From NCBI GenBank assembly GCA_902771535.1, contig CACXWU010000007.1:1-56772 (forward strand): DNA of 56,772 bases, written 5' to 3'. The notes under the pieces are model-generated. The model ran no database searches. It was not told where the DNA came from and saw only the letters and a program-made list of their open reading frames with translations. The position numbers were made by a program, and so were the translations under genes. Position 1 is the first letter of the stretch; every line of letters begins with the position of its first letter. Source of the DNA: an uncultured Pseudomonadota bacterium. GTDB lineage: Bacteria; Pseudomonadota; Alphaproteobacteria; UBA3830. Positions 35,918 through 45,164 of the stretch are shown here, one piece after another.

Positions 35918-36766
35918 ATGTTAAATCTAAGACGAAACTTTCAGAATTTTTGGATTGCTACTCTAATATCCGCCTTGATGCTGGTATTGATTGCCGAGCA
36001 GCGCAGCCATCGTAAATTATTAAATAATATCCGAAATACTTTTGAATCAATCGGGGAAAAAAATAATCTCGATAACCGTAGACTGTTAAATTTCCTCTCC
36101 ATGCCATCGGATAAAATCGTCAATATCAATCTCGCTAAATTTTATGTTCCCAATTACCCCACCGATCTTATTCAGTCAGAAATAGTTGATAACGGAACTT
36201 TCTTCGAAATCGATTTGTTGAAAGAATTACAACCTTATATCAAGAAAAATGCCGTAATTTTAGATATCGGAGCTAACATAGGCAACCATTCGGTCTACTG
36301 GGCTGTGAAAACCGATGCTAAACGAATTTATTCCTTTGAACCGGTAAAAGATTTTTTTAAAATTCTCCAAAAAAACGTAGAAATCAATAATCTAAACAAT
36401 AAAATAAAGATCTTCAACATAGGTTTGAGTGACAAAAAAATTAACGGCAGCATTTCCTTCTACGATAGAACAAATATCGGGGGAACACATGTTAAACAAG
36501 ATCCAAACGGAAATTTGTTATTGGATAAGTTAGATAATATAAAAATCGAAGAAAACGCCGTAGATTTTATAAGAATAGACGTAGAAGGGCATGAATTAGA
36601 GGTATTGCAAGGAGCCAGAGAGACCTTGATAAAATACAAACCGACAATCTTTATAGAGATGTTTCCTGATAAAAAACCGAAAGTTCATGAATATCTAACA
36701 AATTTGGGTTATCGATTAGAAAAAAGTTTTGTAGGAAATAATTATATATACGTTTTTAATTCATAA
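35918..36766 (+). CDS. FkbM-family methyltransferase, membrane anchored
   Basis: 282 aa. A hydrophobic segment at residues ~11-27 (FWIATLISALMLVLIAE) is followed by the FkbM domain: SAM-binding VILDIGANIGNHSVYW, YSFEPVKDFF, and the late motif FIRIDVEGHELEVLQGA. FkbM enzymes O-methylate sugars and other small molecules. The strong GGGAGGAG site fixes the start. It begins the surface-sugar island. The N-terminal anchor is unusual for this family. Confidence 0.82.
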   Translation: MLNLRRNFQNFWIATLISALMLVLIAEQRSHRKLLNNIRNTFESIGEKNNLDNRRLLNFLSMPSDKIVNINLAKFYVPNYPTDLIQSEIVDNGTFFEIDLLKELQPYIKKNAVILDIGANIGNHSVYWAVKTDAKRIYSFEPVKDFFKILQKNVEINNLNNKIKIFNIGLSDKKINGSISFYDRTNIGGTHVKQDPNGNLLLDKLDNIKIEENAVDFIRIDVEGHELEVLQGARETLIKYKPTIFIEMFPDKKPKVHEYLTNLGYRLEKSFVGNNYIYVFNS

Positions 36767-36820
36767 CACAATGTACTTTGAGATGATCAGTACCGAAAAA
36801 CCATGCGACAGAGGAATATA

Positions 36821-38386
36821 ATGTTTAACGAAATCAATCTATTTGACAATAAAAACAGAGACTTACTCAAATGCTTTTTGTTCTTCTTTGTTGTTGCGAT
36901 TTGCAGCTATCTGTCTCTTATGGTTTCATTTTGTCCGTTCAGTGATGATATGTGCAGATATTTGGTGAATAGTCATGTTGGAACATTCGCATCTAACCGA
37001 ATTTTTACCTTCCTGCTTGAAACTCTCGTATATTTATCCAACGTCATTACCGATGCGGCACCTTTTTCTCATGTTTTAGCATGCGCGTTTCTCGCTTACG
37101 GAGCTGTTGTTTGTTTGAAAATTTTCAAGGTAAACCTGAATAGTAAACTGGAAGTCGCGTGTTTTGTTCCAGTCGTAGCCAACCCGTACATGTTCGAAAT
37201 AATGATGTTCAGGTTTGATAATCCGTTCAGTACATTGGCTTTACTCTTTTGTATTGTCGCAGCTTATATATCGACACAGAACAGCGGAAAATTATTGTTT
37301 ACTCAAACGGGAATATTTTTCCTTTCGTTGTTCGTGTACCAGCCGGCATCATCCGCCTATTTTATTTTGGGAATGTATAAATTCTTGGAAGAAATACGAG
37401 CAGGACGATCTTTTACTCAAACGATTTCAAAAATGCGATATTGGATATATACGGTACTGATTTCAGTTGTTGCATATATCCCCTTTACTTACTTATTTAA
37501 CTATTGCGTTTCAGAAGATGGATCAATGCTGGCCCTTCCTTTCAACACTCAAAATATCGATATTATTTTAGGAAACGTCGGTACATATTATTCAAACTTA
37601 TACGCGGATTGGTCGGAAAATGTTGCGGGGAATTTAATCTTTCTTATTTTTCTCATCTTTGTTTTGTATTCCATAACAAAAATTAAAAAATTTTCTTCCA
37701 TTTGTGCTTACTTAACAGGAATTTTTGTACTCACTTTGTGTCCTCTCGGGGCATGTTCGGTTATCAAAATAATATCTTTCGCGGGAAATGAATCTATCTT
37801 ACCTCGAAGTCTCTACAGTATAGGAATTTTGATCTCAGGAGCTCTCCACGGAGCTTCTTTATTATTCAAAGCTTCGGAAAAAGCGCATAGATTTTACGGT
37901 TTTGTTATAACTTCTCTTTGCTTTTGGAATGTGATTTTTTTGAATTCTGCTGCAAATGTTATTCACTGCTATCGCATATTGCAAAGGCATGTATTGTACG
38001 ATGTCGCAAAAGATATTCATGAAATAAGAGAGAAAAATAAGAATTTATCAGGATTCTGTTGCACGGGAAATCTGCAGACTTACTCCATGAACAAATTTGC
38101 TGATTTGTATCCGATAATTTACAGAATTATCCCTGAACAATGGTATATTCCTACTATGTGCCAAATCGCGCTGATCGATTACAAGTTTGCCGAGAGCTTC
38201 ATAAAATATTTTCCCGTAGATAAAATTTTTGATCAAAGTAAATATAATCGCAAAAACCTAGTTAAGTCTCACGCTCTGTATGACGTCTTCATTTTGGACG
38301 GCGAAGTAATTCACGTTAATTTCAAAAGCGATCGAAAATTCAAAGTAAAGGACCTAAACTACGCTCAAATAGGAAACGAAAACTAA
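36821..38386 (+). CDS. GtrII-like multi-pass glucosyltransferase
   Basis: 521 aa from the ATG with AGAGGA 6 nt upstream. About 10-12 membrane helices, with an acidic first periplasmic loop (CPFSDDMCRYLVNSH) of the type found in GtrII O-antigen glucosyltransferases and other GT-C enzymes, and a soluble C-terminal ~120 residues. GtrII enzymes add glucose from a lipid carrier to O-antigen in the periplasm. Family placement rests on topology and the DD-R motif, so moderate. Confidence 0.6.
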   Translation: MFNEINLFDNKNRDLLKCFLFFFVVAICSYLSLMVSFCPFSDDMCRYLVNSHVGTFASNRIFTFLLETLVYLSNVITDAAPFSHVLACAFLAYGAVVCLKIFKVNLNSKLEVACFVPVVANPYMFEIMMFRFDNPFSTLALLFCIVAAYISTQNSGKLLFTQTGIFFLSLFVYQPASSAYFILGMYKFLEEIRAGRSFTQTISKMRYWIYTVLISVVAYIPFTYLFNYCVSEDGSMLALPFNTQNIDIILGNVGTYYSNLYADWSENVAGNLIFLIFLIFVLYSITKIKKFSSICAYLTGIFVLTLCPLGACSVIKIISFAGNESILPRSLYSIGILISGALHGASLLFKASEKAHRFYGFVITSLCFWNVIFLNSAANVIHCYRILQRHVLYDVAKDIHEIREKNKNLSGFCCTGNLQTYSMNKFADLYPIIYRIIPEQWYIPTMCQIALIDYKFAESFIKYFPVDKIFDQSKYNRKNLVKSHALYDVFILDGEVIHVNFKSDRKFKVKDLNYAQIGNEN

Positions 38387-38403
38387 AATTTAATCAAATT
38401 AGT

Positions 38404-38414
38404 GAATTATTAAC
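38404..38414 (+). promoter_or_regulatory. GAATTATTAAC element upstream of the lipoprotein gene
   Basis: The same GAATTATTAAC core occurs upstream of two glycosyltransferase genes, and GAATTATTAAT upstream of the methyltransferase gene. Here it lies 39 bp before the ATG and the flanking leader is not shared. Confidence 0.35.
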
Positions 38415-38452
38415 CGATTTTTTGTACCATAGATGTAAGATTAAAGGAAAAT

Positions 38453-39856
38453 ATGATGAAAAAAATAGCATTAAGTGCGTTATGTTTATTGATAGCGGCA
38501 TGCTCAACAGAAAAAAATTGCTATCGAGAAAATTGTTTTATCACTGAAACTGAAATGACGGCGGACATGCAGAAAATTCGGTCGATTTTGTTGGATTATT
38601 ACCGCAAAATATCCAAAAAACAGCTGGAATATGATCTGAAATTCACTCAAGTTTCTTGCAAGTTATTCGGTAAAAATAATAAGCAACTCAACAAAGAAAT
38701 CGATAAATTAAAAAAAATTTACGAAAGCGAAAAGCAGATGAAAGAGAATATAGAATTATACAAAAATTTGAAGAAATCCTTAAAAGGACTGAAGCTTGAT
38801 TATAAGCAAGTGGTATTACTAACGAAAGAATTAGAAACCGATTATGCCAAGCTCAAAAAAGAAGAAGAGGAAAAGTTTGCCCCTTATAGAGCTCGAGCAC
38901 TTGAAATCATGAAGACCATTAATGAACAAAATCAAAAACAAGATAACTGGGCCTATGCACATATTCAAGATGGGTTGGAATTCTCAACGAGATTCGAGTT
39001 GCTTTATAAAATGAGAGATATAGTGTACGGCAATTACAATAAATTTAGTTCTTATACTTTATTGATCGACATGTTGGAAGGACTAATTTTTGACGGTACG
39101 TTGGTCGATTCGTTCCTGGAAAATCATCCCCCATTCAAAGATAAGACTTTTTTCATACCTTTCTATTACTATATCAATGGGTTTATTCCGCGAATAACCA
39201 ATATGGAAGTCATGTTTGATACTGTACGAGAGGCAGCGACGAACGACAAAATCAGCAAGCAAGAACTGTCCGATTTAGTCGACAAAACATCCAGATATTT
39301 GAGGGAAATGACATCAAGTATTGCAATAATTCAGCATGATCTTACTGACAATATCGATCATGATTCTTGGGAAAATTCCTACAGAGAAAGCAAATGGAAT
39401 AATTTCAGCAAAGGCAATCGATATATCATCACTGATTTAGTCGACAAAAATCCGAAATTTGAAGATTTTGATCGCAAAATCGATAAATTGGCGACACGCA
39501 TTGCTTATCAAACTTATTATAAAGTGAATATTGTCCGATTCCTTTATAAAGAATGGCGTGACGCATACTATTTTCAGGTAAAAGAGTTGCTTGCAAATAC
39601 GGTTAAGCTCGCTGATAAATTGCACGAAATGATCAAGGACGAGGAAATTACCGACTCAACTCCGGACAAACGCAGATATGAACATAGAGGGAACGTAGAA
39701 AATATCTCAAATATAAATGAAATCGCGAAAATCGGAGTCGAGAAAATTATTTCACCTGCGGATTGCTATGTCGATTCTCAGGAAGAGATAAAAAACTCGA
39801 TCCGCAAAAGCTTTTTGCAAACTCGAGACGCTTACTTAAAAAATTTGGGCAAGTGA
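38453..39856 (+). CDS. Coiled-coil lipoprotein, unknown function
   Basis: 467 aa. Lipobox LIAAC puts the lipidated Cys at residue 17. Residues ~70-160 are Lys/Glu-rich and should form a long coiled coil; the remainder is helical with many aromatic residues. A short Cys-rich stretch (CSTEKNCYRENC) follows lipidation. No domain recognised. It stands between the GtrII-like gene and the convergent 790-aa gene, in the accessory island. Surface or periplasmic location inferred. Confidence 0.7.
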   Translation: MMKKIALSALCLLIAACSTEKNCYRENCFITETEMTADMQKIRSILLDYYRKISKKQLEYDLKFTQVSCKLFGKNNKQLNKEIDKLKKIYESEKQMKENIELYKNLKKSLKGLKLDYKQVVLLTKELETDYAKLKKEEEEKFAPYRARALEIMKTINEQNQKQDNWAYAHIQDGLEFSTRFELLYKMRDIVYGNYNKFSSYTLLIDMLEGLIFDGTLVDSFLENHPPFKDKTFFIPFYYYINGFIPRITNMEVMFDTVREAATNDKISKQELSDLVDKTSRYLREMTSSIAIIQHDLTDNIDHDSWENSYRESKWNNFSKGNRYIITDLVDKNPKFEDFDRKIDKLATRIAYQTYYKVNIVRFLYKEWRDAYYFQVKELLANTVKLADKLHEMIKDEEITDSTPDKRRYEHRGNVENISNINEIAKIGVEKIISPADCYVDSQEEIKNSIRKSFLQTRDAYLKNLGK

Positions 39857-39879
39857 GTTTTTAATTTGAAATAAAAACT

Positions 39880-39904
39880 CCCCGAAAGAGCACAGCCTTC
39901 GGGG
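39880..39904. terminator. Bidirectional terminator, CCCCGAAAGAG family
   Basis: CCCCGAA pairs with TTCGGGG around CACAGCC-type loop bases, with A-rich left and T-rich right flanks, between two convergent genes. The 5' arm CCCCGAAAGAGC is shared with hairpins at 45097 and 46489. Confidence 0.8.
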
Positions 39905-39998
39905 ATATTTTCAGATCAAATAAATCAAAAACAAACCGAACTTTTAGAGAAAAACTTCACGCTTTAAAAGCATACCCCCCTAGGAGATCGATAAACCA

Positions 39999-42371
39999 TC
40001 ATAAAATATATTTCTTATACATTTCGAGAGCGTCAAAAATTGTCATAGACGTTCCAGGATACTTGACTTCCTTTGATAATTCTTCACCTAAACTTTGCTG
40101 GTTCTTATCTCCGTAATCTAACCAACCCTTTATTTTGTAGAATTGATCCCACTGACTTAATTGCCTGATGCGAGATTTCTTATCTTCTTTATCTACTTCC
40201 TCTGATTCAAGATAGGAGCTCAACTTCACTTCTTCTTCGTAGTCATATTCATAACCAGAATCATTTAAAAACTCGGATAATTGCGGAAAGTTTTCTTTGT
40301 TCACACTACAAGAATCAAGAACTTTCTTCACAAAATAGAAGTGTCTGGGATTTTCCTCACGGATCTTCAGCAATTCCTCCAAGTGTTCTCTCCCTTCTTT
40401 TTCGTTTGGATCGAAGGAGAATTTATTCTTTGTAAAAAATTCAACATCCACATCACCTTCTCCGAATTTTATTCTTGAAAGAACTTTTTCCATAACCTGC
40501 TGACTAAGTTGTTTTCCATTAAATATGGAAGTTAACGACAAATCAGGTTTGTTATAACCACTGCCCAAAAAACCGGAGATAAGATCTGCTACCACACGAT
40601 CATTCTCAATCTCAGAAGATTTAAGTAATTTACCAATTGCTACACTCGTATTTTTACGTGAAAACATATGAAGAAACGGATAAAGTTCATACTCAGGAAT
40701 TTTTGATAACAATTTGTCAATACCATAGTTGTTTTCTATAAATTCCGCAACCCCATCATATCCTCTATCAAGAGCTTCTAATGTACTTGATAAAACTAAC
40801 CTTGCAATCTCAACATTTCCAAGAAAATCAGGATGTTGATCGATAATTTGTTTTGCCTCGGTAAGTCGTCCTCTCTCTATAAAAATCGGTAATAAATCAA
40901 TTTGATAGGACATAGCCTCATTCGGTGCTACCTTTCTCGGAATAACAAAAGATCCTTTAAATGGTTTGTTTTTGCTATTTATTATCAATTTCGCGTGAGA
41001 AGCAGCCAACCCATCGATTTCAGCATCAAGCGATTTCATACCTTCCTTTGGTAAAGGATGGCGGAAAGTACCGAAAATTTCAGCTTTCATCTCAGGATGC
41101 AAATAAAGAGATATTTCATTAGTTAAATTACGAACTTCATCCCTTGATAAATCTTTATCTGATGAATTTTTCAGATTTTCGAGCAAATAGGAAATAGAAG
41201 AAAAGTCCTCAGCCCTCGGCAAAGACTTTAGATCCTTCAACCGTCCGGCTAAAAGTTCTTTTTGTTCTTCATCTATCCACGAATAAGCTTTATCGATTTT
41301 TTTAACTATTTCATCAATCGAGGTGTTTTCATTAATCGACTCGACAATCCCTTCTAATTTCTCTAGCTTATCCTTTCTTTGATAATCAGAGGAATCATTG
41401 AAAAACTCCTTACAAATTGAAAGCAATCTTGGATGCATCACGAGATCATATTCTTTTCCTCCCGTCCAAACATGTCGAGCAAGCCTATCGGCGTCTCCGA
41501 CCGACAAACTTATAGCAAGTAGAGCCCCTCCCAAATTTGAGGAATATTTATTGAACAAATCTTCTGCTTCTTTTGCTTTTTTTCTGGCATCAGCAATGGA
41601 CATTCCTTGAAATACGAGCGCAGGCGCAATCAGTTGAGACACTCCATAATTCATGGCACCGAAGGAATTACAAAAAAATTTTACTGACGAAGCCGTCGAA
41701 AGAGAAGTTCTCGGCTCAACCGATAACGCAATATTACAATGTAGGGTACTAATGTCTATCCCTTTGCCATAATCCCATTCTGCCCTTGTCGCATTTCTCA
41801 ATTCCTGCACTGTCTGAAATAATTTCCCAGTTTTTGGATTTTTTGCGTATAAATGATCCCCCCTTAATACAACGTCGCCTAAATTCTGTCTCGTAAGATG
41901 AGAAAACAGTCTCGCAAAATACTTATACACGAATAAATTCGATCCTTGCATTCCATGATAGAAAGTGACATTTCTTTCCAGCGCTTCCTTCTGCTCTCGT
42001 TCTATTAGATTGCATAAAATATCCGTAAGCTCCGTTATTTTTTGTGTATCACATTTATCAGGAGTAAACTCACTTGTACCGAAAAATGCCATTATATTAT
42101 CTTTCAAATTATTTTTGATACCTGCCTCGTCGCCCGTCAGAGGTTTGAAATTATCTTTCAAAAATATCTTCATAATCGCCAAAGTCGGGGCTAAATCCTT
42201 AAATAATTCTTGATACGCCGCTTGCTCTTTTCCGAAAGATTCCTTCTGTAAATCCTTAATATCAGAAAACGAAACCTTCTGGGTGTCTCCTTGCGCAGGA
42301 TCAAGATTCATACACGAAGCATTTCCCAAAACAAAGGACAAAACGCTACAACAAATAACCTTTTTCAACAT
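39999..42371 (-). CDS. Large secreted protein of unknown function
   Basis: 790 aa. N-terminal signal peptide (KVICCSVLSFVLGNASC). Residues ~135-165 read NVTFYHGMQGSNLFVYKYFA, an F-Y-H-G start of the sort seen in some ADP-ribosyltransferase folds and in bacterial effectors, followed at ~225 by a TSLSTASS strand-like motif. That hint is weak. From ~480 onward the protein is helical with repeat-like segments (LLPIFIERGRLTEAKQIIDQHPDF) resembling degenerate ankyrin or TPR repeats. AAGGAG lies upstream of the ATG. Size, secretion and location in the accessory island suggest an effector or adhesin; no function is claimed. Confidence 0.65.
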   Translation of the reverse strand: MLKKVICCSVLSFVLGNASCMNLDPAQGDTQKVSFSDIKDLQKESFGKEQAAYQELFKDLAPTLAIMKIFLKDNFKPLTGDEAGIKNNLKDNIMAFFGTSEFTPDKCDTQKITELTDILCNLIEREQKEALERNVTFYHGMQGSNLFVYKYFARLFSHLTRQNLGDVVLRGDHLYAKNPKTGKLFQTVQELRNATRAEWDYGKGIDISTLHCNIALSVEPRTSLSTASSVKFFCNSFGAMNYGVSQLIAPALVFQGMSIADARKKAKEAEDLFNKYSSNLGGALLAISLSVGDADRLARHVWTGGKEYDLVMHPRLLSICKEFFNDSSDYQRKDKLEKLEGIVESINENTSIDEIVKKIDKAYSWIDEEQKELLAGRLKDLKSLPRAEDFSSISYLLENLKNSSDKDLSRDEVRNLTNEISLYLHPEMKAEIFGTFRHPLPKEGMKSLDAEIDGLAASHAKLIINSKNKPFKGSFVIPRKVAPNEAMSYQIDLLPIFIERGRLTEAKQIIDQHPDFLGNVEIARLVLSSTLEALDRGYDGVAEFIENNYGIDKLLSKIPEYELYPFLHMFSRKNTSVAIGKLLKSSEIENDRVVADLISGFLGSGYNKPDLSLTSIFNGKQLSQQVMEKVLSRIKFGEGDVDVEFFTKNKFSFDPNEKEGREHLEELLKIREENPRHFYFVKKVLDSCSVNKENFPQLSEFLNDSGYEYDYEEEVKLSSYLESEEVDKEDKKSRIRQLSQWDQFYKIKGWLDYGDKNQQSLGEELSKEVKYPGTSMTIFDALEMYKKYIL

Positions 42372-42569
42372 ATTTATGACTCCTTATCTGACTATATAGT
42401 AGGTACAAATCCATATTATTGATGGACGTAATGGTAACTCCTTATTGCCCTCGTGTCAACAAAAAATTACAGAATACACTTACTTTTTTAAGAAAATGAA
42501 CTTTAATTTAAAAATCCAGCAAATCTGAAAAAATCACTGATTTTTAATAAGGCAACTTTATATGCCTGG

Positions 42570-42860
42570 TTAATCATTCCATTCCGCGATAAACTCTGAA
42601 AACTCTTTGGTCCTTTCCTTATTTTCAGACAAGAAAGAGTCTATATCATTTCTGAATTTGTAATCCAAAGAATCAATTATCTTATCTTTGTAGTTGTAAT
42701 ACGATGCAACCAAATTCAAAATCATCTTTTTAGTATTATCACTGAGATCTTCGGATAAATCTCCCGGATAAAAATGCAACTTAAAAGCCTTAATTATCTG
42801 ATTATCAGTTAAGTCAAATGCTCGACCGTTTTCGCCTCTGCCATATCCGTAAATTTCCAA
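42570..42860 (-). pseudogene. Detached C-terminal peptidoglycan-binding part of AmiD-like amidase 1
   Basis: An open frame of 96 codons (TTG at its head, no ribosome binding site) encodes LEIYGYGRGENGRAFDLTDN, then KAFKLHFYPGDL and helices to the stop. This matches the C-terminal peptidoglycan-binding-like domain of AmiD (E. coli has KYGYDV...AFQMHFRP). It is out of frame with the amidase part only because of the 26-bp tandem duplication at 42836-42887. It has no stop codons and remains similar to its counterpart at 46590-46889. Confidence 0.7.
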
Positions 42861-43630
42861 ACTCTGCCATATCCGTAAATTTCCAAAAGTTTCATGTAAT
42901 CGCTATCCGTCAATTTTGAAAATTTATCCAGATTGATTTCTTTACACTTAGGACAGTATCCGGCTCCATATTTCTCAAAAATCTCTTTGTATGGGAACAT
43001 AGGACCTGAATCTGATTTTCTTCCAATAGCAACATCAGAGTGAGTCACTACAAAACGCCCCGGAATTTTATACTTTTGCTGTAGAGCAAATATCAGACGT
43101 CCAGTTGACTCAACTTGCTTATCGGGAAATTTAAACCACTTACGGTCATCTCCCGGCAGCTGGACAGGCTGTCCGAATTTCTCATAATCATATTCTTTTT
43201 CACGAACTTTTTTATAATACCCCCACATATCTTGCTCAATCCCTATGAAACATTTGTTTAAATAAGTATCACCATTCCAAGCAGATTTTCCGGCATGGAA
43301 AGCGATATATTTGGGATCGACGAACTCAAAAATTTCTCCGTCGAAATCAATGTCATAATGCGAAGACACCGCTCTGGAATAAAACACTTTTTCAGTGACG
43401 TCAGCGTTAGGACAAACGGAATAATGGAGAACAATCCCTTTTATATCTTTCTCATTTTCTTTCCGATCAAGAAAAACCGCTTTTTTCCCTGTAATCAGGT
43501 TGGTTGCCATACATTTATCGTTATCCAAATGTCTAAGCGTAACTTCTACTTCGCCAATTTCCCTATGGCAAGTGCAAGCCGTTATTAACAAAAAACATCC
43601 TATTAACAACTCATATTTAGAAAAATCCAC
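42809..43630 (-). CDS. amiD: AmiD-like N-acetylmuramoyl-L-alanine amidase lipoprotein 1 (frameshifted)
   Basis: 273 aa with GTG start (AGGA 7-8 nt upstream). Lipobox LITAC places the lipidated Cys at residue 19. Amidase_2 domain: zinc ligands in IVLHYSVCPNAD and VVTHSDVAIGRKSDSGPMFP (His and Asp), plus SSHYDIDFDGEIFEFVD and CFIGIEQD. It should cleave the amide bond between MurNAc and the stem peptide, as the outer-membrane lipoprotein AmiD does in wall recycling. The last ~16 codons (VWKFTDMAEAKTVEHLT) are a frame-shifted tail made by the 26-bp duplication, so the C-terminal binding domain is lost in this reading. It has a close paralogue at 46838-47704. Confidence 0.82.
   Translation of the reverse strand: MDFSKYELLIGCFLLITACTCHREIGEVEVTLRHLDNDKCMATNLITGKKAVFLDRKENEKDIKGIVLHYSVCPNADVTEKVFYSRAVSSHYDIDFDGEIFEFVDPKYIAFHAGKSAWNGDTYLNKCFIGIEQDMWGYYKKVREKEYDYEKFGQPVQLPGDDRKWFKFPDKQVESTGRLIFALQQKYKIPGRFVVTHSDVAIGRKSDSGPMFPYKEIFEKYGAGYCPKCKEINLDKFSKLTDSDYMKLLEIYGYGRVWKFTDMAEAKTVEHLT
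42836..42887 (-). repeat. Perfect 26-bp tandem duplication in amidase 1
   Basis: Units 42836-42861 and 42862-42887 are identical (CTCTGCCATATCCGTAAATT start, plus strand). 26 = 3x8+2, so the duplication shifts the frame between catalytic and C-terminal domains; collapse to one unit restores KLLEIYGYGRGENGRAF. Confidence 0.92.
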
Positions 43631-43736
43631 TGTTATTCCTCACTACAACATCGAGGATATAACAAAAGTGTAAAATATATATTAAAAGGCGAGACAATCT
43701 ATCTACAGCAAGAAACTCAATAAAGGAAGAGTATTG

Positions 43737-45026
43737 CTAAATAAACTTCATCACGGTAATTATATCTGCCAATTTGCAATTTTTTGTTTCTTTTATATTT
43801 TTCCCAAAATCGGAGGTTGTAAGAATGGTTTTTCCAATGACATATCTGCTTTTTCGATCCGGAGTTTTTGGGGCTCCCCAAACGTTATGCAAAAATACCG
43901 GTTTATTTCTATATTTTCCTACATATAGCATAACGTGTCCTTTATACCCGACTAAGGTAAGAAATGGCTTTCCGTGCCTTGATATAAATGCTGCACTATT
44001 TTTTGAAAGATTTACACGACCTTCTCCGGAAAGTTGGGCATTTCCATTTCGTGCCAACGGAATTCCAAACGTCGTACAATAATCCATAGTAAGCATGGAA
44101 CAATCCCTCAAATTTAAATATCCTCCCCATCCATATTTTTGACCGAGGAACTGTTCCGCTATTTTTATCGCATTTTGAGCTGTAAATTCCAAAGGCTTTT
44201 GAGAAAATCCCGACGCATTACAACTTACCAACTTTGCAAAACCATCGAAATCTTTGTGTGGACAAAGCAATCCTTTTTTATCTCTAACAAGGACTGTTCC
44301 GATATCGGCTCTATTTAGAAATCTGCCTTTGTACCTTATTACTATTCCATCTTTTATAGCCACTACTTTCGGACGAGCCATATAAGTTTTTATGAACGAC
44401 TCATTTACATAAGCGACATCGTGCATTGAAACCCAACCCGAAAACGCATAAGAAGACACAAACGCCCATAGCTCATCTTGGGAAATCGCAGCAATTTTCA
44501 CGGGAGTTCCTAATCGCATCAAACTCTGAATATTAGAATCAAAAGGATAGCTATCACCCGGATTTTTTAGATTAGAAAAAAGCTGAGATTCTGTCGGCCA
44601 CAGTTTAGCCATAGTATTTCTGATAATGATACCTTTCTCCTTAATCGGAGAGCGATATTTTATATTGTTTCTGATATATTCCACGTCCTTTTGCGACAAC
44701 TTATGCAGATTTTCTCCGAAATAATCTCCCGAAAACGATGCAGGAAAAACTTCTTTACCTTCAGCCGTCCATGGAGAAAAAAACAGTTCGTCGAATTTTT
44801 TGTTCAATTCTTTCTGTCGACTTCTTAGATCTTTTCCATTAATTTGAGATGCGAAAAGTCTCAGATCTTGCGGAACATCCAATATTTTTTCGTTCGCCTG
44901 ATTAATGATACACTTACCGGCTTCATGCGATATAACCAACTTGTTGAAATATTCTGTTTCAGGAGAAGTGCAGGCAGTAACCAACAAAAAACATCCTGCC
45001 AACCACTTGTATTTAGAAAATGCCAT
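43737..45026 (-). CDS. NlpC/P60-type cell-wall peptidase lipoprotein with SH3-like region
   Basis: 429 aa from the ATG preceded by GAGGGGG; the longer frame has no signal there. Lipobox LLVTAC gives Cys19. The middle (residues ~170-270) looks like paired SH3-like segments (ISQDELWAFVSSYAFSGWV). C-terminal NlpC/P60 domain: LGQKYGWGGYLNLRDCSMLT with the nucleophile Cys, and GHVMLYVGKY with the His. Such enzymes cut gamma-D-Glu-diaminopimelate bonds. The first 20 residues are almost the same as those of amidase 1, suggesting a copied leader. Sits between the two amidase genes. Confidence 0.82.
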   Translation of the reverse strand: MAFSKYKWLAGCFLLVTACTSPETEYFNKLVISHEAGKCIINQANEKILDVPQDLRLFASQINGKDLRSRQKELNKKFDELFFSPWTAEGKEVFPASFSGDYFGENLHKLSQKDVEYIRNNIKYRSPIKEKGIIIRNTMAKLWPTESQLFSNLKNPGDSYPFDSNIQSLMRLGTPVKIAAISQDELWAFVSSYAFSGWVSMHDVAYVNESFIKTYMARPKVVAIKDGIVIRYKGRFLNRADIGTVLVRDKKGLLCPHKDFDGFAKLVSCNASGFSQKPLEFTAQNAIKIAEQFLGQKYGWGGYLNLRDCSMLTMDYCTTFGIPLARNGNAQLSGEGRVNLSKNSAAFISRHGKPFLTLVGYKGHVMLYVGKYRNKPVFLHNVWGAPKTPDRKSRYVIGKTILTTSDFGKNIKETKNCKLADIITVMKFI

Positions 45027-45096
45027 TTCTATTTCCCCCTCAACAAAGTCAAGAGTACAATAAAATAGCAGGATCACGCAAGAATCACAAAAAGAC

Positions 45097-45125
45097 ACCC
45101 CCGAAAGAGCGTGACTCTCGGAGGT
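45097..45125 (-). terminator. Terminator of the second ankyrin gene, CCCCGAAAGAGCGTGA family
   Basis: ACCCCCGAAAGAG/CTCTCGGAGGT stem with CGTGA loop; on the minus strand it is followed by a T-rich tract. Nearly identical to the hairpin at 46489-46514. Confidence 0.85.
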
Positions 45126-45164
45126 ATGTTTAAATAAAGTGGAATCAACTATTTTGACACTTCC

